Source of the DNA: Polyangiaceae bacterium
Lineage (GTDB): Bacteria > Myxococcota_A > Polyangia > Polyangiales > Polyangiaceae
Length of the DNA: 64,000 bases
Direction of reading: 5' to 3'
Assembly (NCBI GenBank): GCA_029261965.1
Contig: JAJDAH010000118.1
Location: 1-64,000 of the forward strand
Shown: positions 9,888 through 20,329 of the stretch, in pieces
Position numbering within the stretch: position 1 is the first letter of the stretch
How the letters are laid out: every line of letters begins with the position of its first letter
Translations under genes and position numbers: made by a program
Notes under the pieces: generated by a model
What the model was told of the DNA's origin: nothing
Seen by the model: only the letters and a program-made list of their open reading frames with translations
Database searches by the model: none

Positions 9888-11461
9888 GAGGGCGCTGGGC
9901 CTGCGCCCTCTCGCTGGGCGTTTTCATCGCCGCGCTCGTGGTGCTGATTTTCTCGTCACGCCTCATTGGTCCGTCGTTTGCGGAGCTCGGTCGCCTCGGA
10001 GCGATCGAGTTGGCGCGCCCGCTCATCGCGAACGCGGCTGACGACGGGCTGGCCACGCTCGCCGGTGCTGAGGCGAAAGGGGTTCTTCGTCGCATCGATG
10101 CTCATGGCTCGCTCGGAGTTCTGCTTGGCGCGTGGTCGACACTCAGTATCGGGCGCGTCGGCTTGCTCGACTCGTTGACGAGCGCGCGATTACCCTGGCT
10201 CGTGCTCGCGGCCCTTTGTCCGGCATTGCTCTTCGCGCTCGTGCGGCCGAGTCGCGGCGTCGGGGTCGCGGCCACCGCCGCGGGCCTCTTGGTCCTGTTG
10301 GGGCGATGGATGCATGCCGCGACGATCACCGACACGTCGGTCACCGTAGCTGCGGTCTGGCTCGTCGTCCTATTTTGCCACATTCGTTCGATCGGCGGCG
10401 CGCACGTCGGTGACCGCTCGGGCCGACGCGCTCTTTGGGCGATCGGGGCGGGGTTAGCTCTGGGCATCGGGTTCGCGTTCGCCCGTGCCTCGGCGTGGGT
10501 CGTGTTGATCGTCGTCGTTCACTACGCGCTCGTACACGGGCGCGCGTCGGTGCGGCTGCTTCGCCGGGGCAGGATCCCCGTGCCGACGTCGCTGGTGGCC
10601 ATGAGCTCGGTAGGGCCGGTGGCTGCGTACGCCGCGACACCGGGCCTTTGGGGCGCGAGCCCGCTCGACATTGCGGGGTGGGGACTGTCCCCACTACGGC
10701 TCGATGTCACGGCATCCGAACACTCCGGCCGGCTCGTCACGGCGCCTCCTTTTCCGGGTGACTACACCGCGACTTGGCTCCTCTACACGACCCCTCTCGT
10801 GATCGTACTGCTCGCCGCCCTCGGTGTCGGGTTGACATTGCATGCCGCGCTCGGTCGGCGCTTCGCCGCCGGGAACCTTCGCCCGCGACTCGACCGTCAC
10901 GGGGTCGCTGCGCTCGGCGTCGTGGGAGCTCTCGGCGTCGTCGTCGGACCATCCCTCGTTCCCGCTGTCGCCACACCGTTTCCGCCCCGCGCCGCGGCGG
11001 CATTGGTGTTTGTCGCCGTGCTGGCGGCGATTGGTCTGCACGGGGTTTCTGGGTGGATTCCGCGGCCGCGCGCACGGCCGTTGTTCATCGCCGTGACCGT
11101 CGCCGCCGTGGGCGTTTCTGGCTGGTACGCGCCCGGCACGGGGGCCGCCAGGTTCAGCCCGCTCATCGCCGGTGCGGGGATCGCGCACGCCGAGATGCTT
11201 CTATCGACACGCGATGGGAGCGAGCTGAGCGCGATGGTGCCCGCCATCGACGAGCTGGGCCGTTCCGAAGTGAAGTTGAACGCTCCTGGTGTGCCCGCCG
11301 ATCTCTGGAACACGCTCGCCAGACACGGTCGGATGAAGAGCAAGATCGTGCCGAGTGAGTCGGCGCCTTGGACGTTGCGACGTGGCGTGGCCTCGGGCGG
11401 CGTGACATTGCACACCGTCGAGCGTGCAGATCTGAGCTTGTGGGTGCTCGAGAAACGTTGA
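9884..11461 (+). CDS. Polytopic membrane protein, GT-C-like
   Basis: About 525 residues with roughly eleven hydrophobic segments and a soluble C-terminal tail of about 110 residues. The segment 'SARLPWLVLAALCPALLFAL' followed about 35 residues later by 'GRWMHAATITDTSV' resembles the GT39/PMT family pattern in which 'ARLPS' precedes '(G)R...TDxP', so a divergent lipid-linked sugar transferase is possible. This is inference only. I start at the GTG at 9884, which overlaps the small ORF; GTG at 9821 is an alternative. It converges with the lipoprotein at 11462 with no spacer. Confidence 0.65.
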   Translation: MRGRWACALSLGVFIAALVVLIFSSRLIGPSFAELGRLGAIELARPLIANAADDGLATLAGAEAKGVLRRIDAHGSLGVLLGAWSTLSIGRVGLLDSLTSARLPWLVLAALCPALLFALVRPSRGVGVAATAAGLLVLLGRWMHAATITDTSVTVAAVWLVVLFCHIRSIGGAHVGDRSGRRALWAIGAGLALGIGFAFARASAWVVLIVVVHYALVHGRASVRLLRRGRIPVPTSLVAMSSVGPVAAYAATPGLWGASPLDIAGWGLSPLRLDVTASEHSGRLVTAPPFPGDYTATWLLYTTPLVIVLLAALGVGLTLHAALGRRFAAGNLRPRLDRHGVAALGVVGALGVVVGPSLVPAVATPFPPRAAAALVFVAVLAAIGLHGVSGWIPRPRARPLFIAVTVAAVGVSGWYAPGTGAARFSPLIAGAGIAHAEMLLSTRDGSELSAMVPAIDELGRSEVKLNAPGVPADLWNTLARHGRMKSKIVPSESAPWTLRRGVASGGVTLHTVERADLSLWVLEKR

Positions 11462-12013
11462 CTATTTGGCGCGCCACGCTTGCACGACCGCCAGGGCTGC
11501 GTGTTCCGCGCGTACTCGGATGAGTTGCTTGCCCTTCGCGTCGACACACACCGTTCCCGACGGATTGAGCAATGCAAATGGGGCCTGCAGATCGTCGCGA
11601 GCCGTCAGCTCTCCAGATGGGCTGAGGAGCTCGAGGTCGACGTCCTCATTCGAGTCGATCGCTGCCGCGACCCTGATGCACTTGGACGGGTCGTCGATTC
11701 CGAGCTCGAACTCTGCGAACGCCCCGGGCTCGAGCTTCGTTCGGGGGGCTCGTTCGAAAAGCGGCACCATTCCGTGGGCGCACGCGCGGCCCAGCGCCTC
11801 GATGGTTGCGTCTGGTTTTTCCGGTTCGACGCCGGCGTAACAACCGTCGCCAAGCGTCAGTGGCGCCGGCACCGGCACGGCGCTCGCCGACGCGGGTGCC
11901 GGGGCGCTCGTTGGCGGCAGCGCAGCGGACCCGGTGCTCGGCTCGTCGCAACCGGCCAGAGCCAAGACGGGAAACAGGACGGCGCTCGGGAGTGACGTCA
12001 GCGGCCGACTCAC
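11462..12013 (-). CDS. Lipoprotein coupled to bactofilin
   Basis: A 183-residue lipoprotein with a signal peptide ending 'ALAGC', a Pro/Ala/Ser linker, then a compact domain with segments such as 'FAEFELGIDDPSKCIRVAAAIDS' and 'EDVDLELLSPSG' that suggest a beta-sandwich of the pre-peptidase C-terminal type. Its GTG start overlaps the bactofilin TGA as GTGA, so translation is probably coupled. That pairing suggests a link between the envelope and the cytoskeletal polymer; the function itself is unrecognised. Confidence 0.75.
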   Translation of the reverse strand: MSRPLTSLPSAVLFPVLALAGCDEPSTGSAALPPTSAPAPASASAVPVPAPLTLGDGCYAGVEPEKPDATIEALGRACAHGMVPLFERAPRTKLEPGAFAEFELGIDDPSKCIRVAAAIDSNEDVDLELLSPSGELTARDDLQAPFALLNPSGTVCVDAKGKQLIRVRAEHAALAVVQAWRAK

Positions 12014-12354
12014 AAGGGCGCCATCGTGCACGTGCCAGAAAACTGAACCCCTTTGTCCATGAAGATTTCTGGAGAATGAAGCGAGCCGCTGACTTGGGCC
12101 GGCACGTACAGCTCGATGGACTGGGACGCGCGCACATTGGCGTCGACGCGACCTCCCTTGATGATCACAGTCGCAACGTCGATCTCGCCCGCGACGTCGG
12201 CTCCCTCGCCGATGACGAGAACGCTTTCGCTCCGGATTTCTCCTCGGAAGCTCCCGTCGATGCGGACTTGCCCCTCGAAATGGAGTTTTCCTTCGAAGTG
12301 CGTGCCCCGCCCCAGCAACGCGGTGATTTCGGTAGCCGGCAGTGCCGCGTCCAT
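12010..12354 (-). CDS. Bactofilin (polymer-forming cytoskeletal protein)
   Basis: The 114 residues are almost entirely the bactofilin beta-helix: short strands repeated with Gly and hydrophobic residues, as in 'FEGKLHFEGQVRIDGSFRGEI', 'GADVAGEIDVATVIIKGG' and 'LYVPAQVSGSLHSPEI'. Bactofilins polymerise without nucleotide and scaffold cell-shape or chromosome-segregation factors in myxobacteria. The N- and C-terminal tails are short, so partner-binding extensions are minimal. The downstream lipoprotein overlaps by 4 nt. Confidence 0.93.
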   Translation of the reverse strand: MDAALPATEITALLGRGTHFEGKLHFEGQVRIDGSFRGEIRSESVLVIGEGADVAGEIDVATVIIKGGRVDANVRASQSIELYVPAQVSGSLHSPEIFMDKGVQFSGTCTMAPL

Positions 12355-12612
12355 CGGCCGGAATCGTAGCAGGATGCCGTCCGACTCCGGTCGTCACCAT
12401 CCCGACGCAGCTCGGCAAAATGTCCGTAAAGCCGCTAACGGCCCCTGACGGTCACGGCGAAAAGTTCAAATATTCAAAGGGTTGGCGCGCGTGGGCAGAT
12501 CGGAACGGATCCTGCAGAGGCGCGGCGGGGACCCGTGCGGTGCCCCGGGCAGGCTCGTTTGTTTTTCACGCGAGCCGCTCGTTCGGTCGATCGCCTCTTG
12601 ATGGAGCTCTTG

Positions 12613-14025
12613 ATGAAAACCCGCCTACGCTTGGGAATTCGATTGGTTGCAGCTGCCGCGCTGACGGTGTCTGCCGTTTCGGCACAGGACGATCCTCCCG
12701 AGCCGGAACCGGCCCCCGAGCCTGCTCCCGAGCCCGAGCCGGAGCCGGCGGCCCCGGACCCGCCACCAGCGCCCGAGGAGCCGCCGCCCCCGGCGGAGCC
12801 GCCAGCACCCGTGCAGCCGGCGCCAGCCCCAGCCCCTGTCGGACCGACCCCTGCGGCAGCCGCTCCTGCAGCGGGTCCGGCAGCCCCAGCTCCAGCCGCC
12901 GCGCCTTTCGGTTTCCCGGGTTCCTCCGCTCCAGGTGCGGACACCGGAGCGAAGAAGCCGGCTCCGGCGGGCGACGACGAGGAGGAGGAGCCTCTCGCAT
13001 GGCGAGGGACCAGCCTGGGGTGGAACAACACCACCACCACGGACACCGTGGGGGTGGGCCAGGACCGCCAGAGCCGCAACCCGACCTATGACATGACGTT
13101 CACCCTCAACCCGAACTACTTCTTGTACTCGGACGACGACCAGGGGGTCTCGGCTCGGGCGAGCATCGGTACGTTCCGCGAGTTCACCAACAGTGATTCC
13201 GCCACTCGTCGGGGCGAATGGAGCGCCACTGATTTCAGCTTGACCGCCGCCTACAGTCGCACGCTCTACAAGGATGGTGACTTCGCCACGAAGCTCGGGG
13301 CGAATGCACCCAACTTTTCGTTTCCCACGTCGCGCGCGAGCCACAACAACGGAAAGATTCTCGGTCTGGGCGTTGGGCTCAGTCTCGGTCAATCTTTGCC
13401 GCTGCTGGGCAGTGAATCACCCGTCATTCAGACATTCACCGTGACCGGCAACGTCGGATACCGTCACACGCTCACCGATGCGACGACTCCAGTCGACGGC
13501 AACCTCAACCGTTTCCGCCAAGTGGGTACCGACGTCAACGTGGCGAGCGATCAATTGAGCTCGGCCGCGCTCGCTCGACACACGGTGCCCATCGGCGTCA
13601 CGGGGACGGTGGGTCTCGCTGACAAGGTGAGCTGGTCGACCACGTTCGGGTTCAACCAGGTTTTCAAGTACACCTTCAGCAACGACATCTCGCCGTGCGA
13701 GCTGCCGAACGTCAATCTCTGTCCTCCGGGTACCGAGATCGACCGCGTGGAAGATCCCCAGAACCACTCGGTCATCACCAGTTTCACTACCGCGGTGGCC
13801 GTCAACGTGCTGCCCCAGGCCACGGTGTCCCTCGGCTACACCAACGCTTCGCTCCAGCTCGAGCCCAACGGTCAACGTGGGGAGTTCTTCAGTGGCCCGT
13901 CGTCGGTGTTTTTCCTCAACGTCACGGCCTCTCTCGACAAGATTTACACCACGATTCGCGACGCCGGCGACTCGGAAACGGCGAAAAAGCCTGCATCGAA
14001 GAGCAAGGCCGTCGCGAAGCGCTGA
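12613..14025 (+). CDS. Pro-rich outer-membrane beta-barrel protein
   Basis: A 470-residue exported protein. Its signal peptide ends near 'VSAVSAQ', then about 100 residues are built from Pro, Ala and Glu (repeated 'EPAPEP'). From about residue 130 it shows alternating polar/hydrophobic strands with aromatic girdle residues ('YDMTFTLNPNYFLYS', 'VSLGYTNASLQ'), as in an outer-membrane barrel. The ATG at 12613 has GGAG 7 nt upstream and begins the signal peptide; the open frame starts earlier. The PA/E-rich linker may cross the periplasm or bind peptidoglycan. The LptD-like gene follows 49 bp later. Confidence 0.75.
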   Translation: MKTRLRLGIRLVAAAALTVSAVSAQDDPPEPEPAPEPAPEPEPEPAAPDPPPAPEEPPPPAEPPAPVQPAPAPAPVGPTPAAAAPAAGPAAPAPAAAPFGFPGSSAPGADTGAKKPAPAGDDEEEEPLAWRGTSLGWNNTTTTDTVGVGQDRQSRNPTYDMTFTLNPNYFLYSDDDQGVSARASIGTFREFTNSDSATRRGEWSATDFSLTAAYSRTLYKDGDFATKLGANAPNFSFPTSRASHNNGKILGLGVGLSLGQSLPLLGSESPVIQTFTVTGNVGYRHTLTDATTPVDGNLNRFRQVGTDVNVASDQLSSAALARHTVPIGVTGTVGLADKVSWSTTFGFNQVFKYTFSNDISPCELPNVNLCPPGTEIDRVEDPQNHSVITSFTTAVAVNVLPQATVSLGYTNASLQLEPNGQRGEFFSGPSSVFFLNVTASLDKIYTTIRDAGDSETAKKPASKSKAVAKR

Positions 14026-14074
14026 GTCTCCGAGCCCCCTTTTCGCCCAGCGCTAGCCGCGGCATCAGCCCGGG

Positions 14075-15895
14075 GTGCTTCGTGTCTCCTCATGGCTAGC
14101 GGCCGCCGCGTGTTTCGGGCTCGCTCCCGCGGCAGCTGCGCAATCGCTGGATGCGGACGCTGACGGCGACGACGAGGAGTACATCCTGGCCTTCGAGGCG
14201 GATCGCGTCGAAGTCGATGGAGACCTCCGCGAGCTCGAGCTCCGCGGCAATGTCGACGTGCAGGTCGGCCGCTACCGACTGACGAGCCAGTACCTCGAGG
14301 TCGAAAGGACCAAGCGGGGCGTGTTCGTCCGCGGTCGCGGCGAGGTTGCCGCGTGTCCGTGCCCGGAGTCGCCGGTGACGGTCGGTTTCACCTGGGCGCG
14401 GCTCGCGCCCCCCACCGATTATTTCGTACGCAACGCCACCCTTCGCGTGGGAGGGGTCCCGATCCTGTGGGTCCCGGTGCTCTGGCTTCGCTCGCCAGAT
14501 CGAGTAGCGCTCCTGCCGCCGAAAGTCGCTTGGCGTGGTCACGACGGCCTGCTTCTCGGCTCGGGCGTTCACGTGCCGCTCGGCAGCTCCAAACACACTC
14601 TTGATTTCACGGCCGCTGGGTACGTCGAAGGCGGCGTCGAACTCGAGGCGCGGCTCCTGACCCCCGAAACGACCACTCGCGTCACCTGGGACCGGCTTCG
14701 CACGGATCTGCTCGCGATGGAGGCTGTGGGGTTCGACGCTCCAGTCGAGAGTGCTGCGGTGAGCTGGCGGATCGACGCCGTTCGTGGCCCCGAACGCGGG
14801 CGCCGCGCGACAATCGATCTCGAGGAAGCCTCGAGGCGGTACGACCGCGCCGCCGTCGCGGCATATCGCACGTCGCCGCGTGCGAACCTCGCCCTCGGTG
14901 TCACCGCCGACGCCGCTCGCGGCGGACCACTCGACGAGTTGGGCACGGCCGGGCCGCGCGTCCACGTAGGTTTCGCCGAAGCCGTGGGCGACGTCGGAAG
15001 CGCGGATTTCGCTCTCGACGCGCGTTCCCTTCGCACTAGGGGCCAGGCCGAGCTGACGACGGTGGCCCAGCGCGGCGAGCTTCGTTTCGACGCGCGTCCG
15101 GGCCCACTCGCCGCGTCGCTCGAGCTCGACGAGCGCACATCCGCGACCGTGAGCGAAGTGCTGGATGGCACGACCGCCGCTGGCAGGGCTCGTGTGGAGC
15201 TGTCGCTCCCCCTGGTTCGTCAGTTCGGTCGGATTTCCCACTGGGTGCAGCCCTTCGGCGAGGGCACGTTGGGTGGCGTCGAGACGCGCGGGGCTCCGTT
15301 GGACGCGGGCTCACTTCTCCCTGGGCGCTTCATCGCCGGCCTCGGGGGCGTGAGGACGCGACTCGGAAATCACTACGCGCGCTCGGCCGGCAGCCTCGCG
15401 CTCCGAGCGGGTGTGGTCGAAACTCGACAGAACGTCGAATCCGTCGTGGCCTGGAGGGCGTCGACGGCATCACGGCGAATTGGCCTGAGTGCCGAGGGTG
15501 GCTGGACCCCAGAGCGCGACGCGGTCGTCAGCGTGGCACGGCTGCGAGTGGGCGCGAGTGACGACATCCATCTGGGCGTTTCTGCGGAGGGCAATAGTGG
15601 CGGTCCGCTCCGCCTCGTGCGCCTCGTTTCCGACGACGGCTGGCACACGCCGGTGTCGCCGTGGCTCGATGGCGACGGGTGGAGCACGGGTGCGTCGATG
15701 GGAATTCCCTGGACGAGCTGGCTTGCGACCCAGGCGGCCGTCGATTGGGATCTGACCGAAGGGCAGCTCTTGGCGGTGCGAGGTTCCATCGCCTATCGGC
15801 ACCCCTGCGGGTGTCTTGCGGCGCTTGCGTGGGCAGGCCACCGCATTGGGCGTGACGGCTTGGACGCGTGGGTCGCCTTGGATCTGATCCCGTAG
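14075..15895 (+). CDS. LptD/OstA-like LPS assembly protein
   Basis: A 606-residue secreted protein (signal peptide ending 'APAAAAQ') from a GTG start. Residues 30-100 form an OstA/LptA-like beta-jellyroll ('DRVEVDGDLRELELRGNVDV'). The LptD signature follows: 'DYFVRNATLRVGGVPILWVPVLW' and 'DRVALLPPKVAWRGHDGLLLG'. The remainder is beta-barrel-like and ends in 'VALDLIP'. LptD inserts lipopolysaccharide into the outer leaflet with LptE. The protein is shorter than typical LptD (about 780 residues), and no LptE gene is adjacent, so it may be a divergent paralogue. Confidence 0.75.
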   Translation: MLRVSSWLAAAACFGLAPAAAAQSLDADADGDDEEYILAFEADRVEVDGDLRELELRGNVDVQVGRYRLTSQYLEVERTKRGVFVRGRGEVAACPCPESPVTVGFTWARLAPPTDYFVRNATLRVGGVPILWVPVLWLRSPDRVALLPPKVAWRGHDGLLLGSGVHVPLGSSKHTLDFTAAGYVEGGVELEARLLTPETTTRVTWDRLRTDLLAMEAVGFDAPVESAAVSWRIDAVRGPERGRRATIDLEEASRRYDRAAVAAYRTSPRANLALGVTADAARGGPLDELGTAGPRVHVGFAEAVGDVGSADFALDARSLRTRGQAELTTVAQRGELRFDARPGPLAASLELDERTSATVSEVLDGTTAAGRARVELSLPLVRQFGRISHWVQPFGEGTLGGVETRGAPLDAGSLLPGRFIAGLGGVRTRLGNHYARSAGSLALRAGVVETRQNVESVVAWRASTASRRIGLSAEGGWTPERDAVVSVARLRVGASDDIHLGVSAEGNSGGPLRLVRLVSDDGWHTPVSPWLDGDGWSTGASMGIPWTSWLATQAAVDWDLTEGQLLAVRGSIAYRHPCGCLAALAWAGHRIGRDGLDAWVALDLIP

Positions 15896-16045
15896 AAAGA
15901 CCCAGTGAGAGCCAAAATGTGGCCGCTCGGGGATAGGCGCCGCGCGGCAATCTGGAACGTCGCGCTCGAGTGCCAAAGCTTTGACGCTTCCCTTCAGGGG
16001 CTCGGTCGGTCGCCGAATGCCGCCGCTTCGGTTACCCTCGGATCC

Positions 16046-17235
16046 GTGTCGGACGACGGACGCCCGGAGCGCAGTGAGCGCAGTAGCTCGTTGCCGCCGG
16101 CGTCTCGTCCGGTGACCGGCTCGAACGTTCTCGTAGCTGACGATGACCGGGTCACTCGTGACCTGCTCGCCGGGATCCTTCGGGGCCACGGCTACAACGT
16201 CGAGACCGTCGAGGACGGTCAGTACGCGGTCGATCGAGTGGGGAAGGGGGGCATCGATCTCGTCCTACTCGACATCATGATGCCGCGCCTGAGCGGCCTC
16301 GAAACTTGCCGGCTGCTCAAGGGCATGACCACCGCGAGCTTTCTCCCGGTAGTTCTGTGCACGGTGAAAACCGACACCGCGAGTCGCGTCGAGGGACTCA
16401 AGATCGGAGCCGATGACTACGTTTGCAAGCCGTTCGACGAACGTGAGCTTCTGGCGCGCGTCGAGGCGATGTTGCGCATCAAGCAGCTACATGACCATGT
16501 CGAAAAAGCTCGAGCCAAGCTCGAGCAGCTGAGCGTCCACGACGATTTGACGGGACTTTACAACTATCGCTACCTCAACAGCCGCTTGAACGAAGAGTTC
16601 AAGCGGGCCGAGAGATACCACGATCCTCTCGCTTGCATCGTCATCGACATCGACCGGTTGCAGGGACTCAACGACCTCGGCGGGCGAGCGTTTGGGGACA
16701 GCGTGATCAAGGCCGTTGCCGACGTGATCCGTCGCAGCGTGCGAGAAGTCGACGTCGTCGCCAGATACGGGGGTGAGGAATTTCTGCTCGTCCTGCCGAG
16801 CACGCACTTCGCCGGATCGGTGACGGTCGCCGAGCGAATTTGGCGTGAGGCGTCGGAACGGTCGTTCGTGGTCGATCTCGCGAAACCCACCAAGGTCACG
16901 GTGTCCATCGGTGTGGCGTTGTATCCGTCCCGCGACGTGCGCACGAAAGACGCGCTGCTCCGCGCAGCCGATGCCGCGCTCCACCAAGCCAAGCGAGATG
17001 GTGGCAACCGAATCTGCGTTTTTCAGCAGCAAGGATATCTGTACACCCCGGCGGTGGGTCCGCCAGCCCGAGATGCTCCCGCGGAAAAGGCCGACAAGCG
17101 GTCGAACAGGCCGCCTCGACGTTCGAGCCGCCCCCCTCCAGCCGACACGACTGGCTCGACGCGGCCCGATAGCGGTTCGCCGCCCTCCTCCCGGGCCCGC
17201 AAATCCGACGCTCCGCTCTCCCGCCGAGGCTCGAG

Positions 17236-17239
<4 letters not shown>
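16046..17239 (+). CDS. Response regulator with GGDEF domain
   Basis: This 397-residue protein has a receiver domain (residues 26-145; phosphoacceptor D76, conserved K128) and a diguanylate cyclase domain (165-330). The active-site loop GGEEF is at 242-246, and an RxxD inhibitory site lies exactly five residues upstream (R233-D236), so it should make cyclic di-GMP and be product-inhibited. A Ser/Arg/Pro-rich tail of about 60 residues follows. I use the GTG at 16046, which removes an unrelated N-terminal extension. The stop overlaps the TTG start of the NtrC-type gene. Confidence 0.9.
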
Positions 17240-18708
<1,469 letters not shown>

Positions 18709-18808
18709 TCATCCGGTTCATGAAGCGCGGCTCTCGAAGGCAAGCAATTCGGCTAGTGCGCCGCGAAGCGGCACTGTCACGCGTTTTGCACTAACCTCGC
18801 TCGTGCTG

Positions 18809-20227
18809 ATGCGTTCCGATGTCATCGCCATCCTGGCGGCTTGTGTCGCACTGCTTGGGTCCGGCCACGCGCGGTCCGAGCCAGCGCCGAGCGTGACTGG
18901 CGCCGGGGTCACGTTGCCGGGTTCGCGTCCGACGACCACGCCGGAATACACGCTCGACCGCTGCCTGAGCCTCGCCGAGCGCAACTACCCGAAGGTGCAC
19001 GAGGCGCGGAGCAAGCTCGACCGCATGCGCGCGCAGCTGCGCGAGGCGAAAACGGCTCCCTACAGCCAGTTCAACCTCGACGGTGGGATGATAGTAGCTC
19101 CGACCGTGCGGGGTACGAACATCTACAGCCCAAACACCGACGATGCACTCACCTCGAACATGTCGCTCGCCTGGCGAGTGGGAATCGAGGGGGTCGTGCC
19201 GTTGTGGACGTTCGGGAAGATCTCGAACTTGCGCGACGCCGCGGAAGCGCAGACGCGCGTCGGTCAACACGACATCAAGAAAGAGCAGAACGAGGTCAAA
19301 CTCTCGGTCCGCGAGGCGTTCTACGGCGCCCAATTGGCTCGCGATGCGCGCGCTCTCGTGCAGAGCGCCATCCGCCGCATCGACAAGCATCTCGGATCGC
19401 TCGAGAAGAAGGTCGACGAGGGTGACGGCGACGACATCGAGCTCTTGAAGTTGAAGATGTACCGCGCCGAGCTCGTCGCGCGACAGGTTCAAGCTGGGAC
19501 TCAGGAGCGTGTCGCGCTCGCTGCGCTGCGCTTTTTGGTCGGTGTGGATCGGAAGAAAGCGTTCGACATACCCGATGAGCCGTTGGAGCGCGTCTCGCAC
19601 ACCCTCGGTCCGCTGGCGCACTACCTGACGGCCGCGCGGCTCTATCGGCCGGAAGTCAACATGGCGCGCGCGGGTGTGGTGGCGCGCCGAGCGCAAATGC
19701 GACTCGAACGCTCGAAGTACTTCCCCGATCTCGGCCTTGCTCTGCGCGCCCAGTGGGCCCAGGCGCCAGAAATCACGGATCAGGTAAACCCCTTCGTTCG
19801 CGATCCTGCCAACTTCGTTCGATACGGGGCCGGTTTGGTCTTGCGATGGAAGCTCGATTTCCTCCCTCAGGCAGCTCGCGTGGCGCAGGCGCGGGCGAAT
19901 CTCGAACAGATGCGCGCCACCGAGCGCTTTGCGCTGGGTGGCGTCGCTGTCGAAGTCGAAAGAGCGTTTCATGAGGCCCGCGGCGCCAAACGGCGCCTGG
20001 AAGCGTTCACGGAGGCGACTCAGTACGCCAAGCGCTGGCTCATCAAGGTCCAGCAGGGCATCGACATCGGGACTTTCGACGACGAGGACATCGTGGATCC
20101 TGCCAAAGAGTACGCGCTCAAGAAGTTCGCGAGAATGTCGGCTGTATTCGACTACAACATGGCACTCGCGAAGCTCGCCTTGGCGACGGGTTGGGATTCG
20201 GTAGCGAGCGCTGCCCCTCGCGGCTAG
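18809..20227 (+). CDS. TolC-family outer-membrane efflux protein
   Basis: A 472-residue protein with a signal peptide ('AACVALLGSGHARSE') and the long helical repeats of TolC-like channels ('LDRCLSLAERNYPKVHEARSKL', 'EVKLSVREAFYGAQLARDARAL', 'RARANLEQMRATER'-type segments). It would form the outer-membrane duct of a tripartite exporter or type I secretion system. No inner-membrane or adaptor gene is nearby. The ATG at 18809 is chosen because it begins the signal peptide. It lies 100 bp after the NtrC-type gene. Confidence 0.9.
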   Translation: MRSDVIAILAACVALLGSGHARSEPAPSVTGAGVTLPGSRPTTTPEYTLDRCLSLAERNYPKVHEARSKLDRMRAQLREAKTAPYSQFNLDGGMIVAPTVRGTNIYSPNTDDALTSNMSLAWRVGIEGVVPLWTFGKISNLRDAAEAQTRVGQHDIKKEQNEVKLSVREAFYGAQLARDARALVQSAIRRIDKHLGSLEKKVDEGDGDDIELLKLKMYRAELVARQVQAGTQERVALAALRFLVGVDRKKAFDIPDEPLERVSHTLGPLAHYLTAARLYRPEVNMARAGVVARRAQMRLERSKYFPDLGLALRAQWAQAPEITDQVNPFVRDPANFVRYGAGLVLRWKLDFLPQAARVAQARANLEQMRATERFALGGVAVEVERAFHEARGAKRRLEAFTEATQYAKRWLIKVQQGIDIGTFDDEDIVDPAKEYALKKFARMSAVFDYNMALAKLALATGWDSVASAAPRG

Positions 20228-20254
20228 TGTGGTGGACCATCCACGCGATGGAAG

Positions 20255-20323
20255 AGACTCGGCGGCCTCGCCCTGTATGGGCCCCCGCCCAGTTTTTCTG
20301 CAAGTTGAGCAGATCCAGGGAAC
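20255..20323. terminator. Convergent terminator, copy 2 of a repeated element
   Basis: GGCGG (20261-20265) pairs with CCGCC (20285-20289), with inner GCCC/GGGC pairing, followed by AGTTTTT; this would end tolC-like transcription. The 15-nt 5' block at 20259-20273 and the 11-nt 3' block at 20310-20320 are identical to those of the element at 1056-1120. Both copies lie after a plus-strand gene and just before the end of a minus-strand gene. Confidence 0.7.
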
Positions 20324-20329
20324 GAGTGC

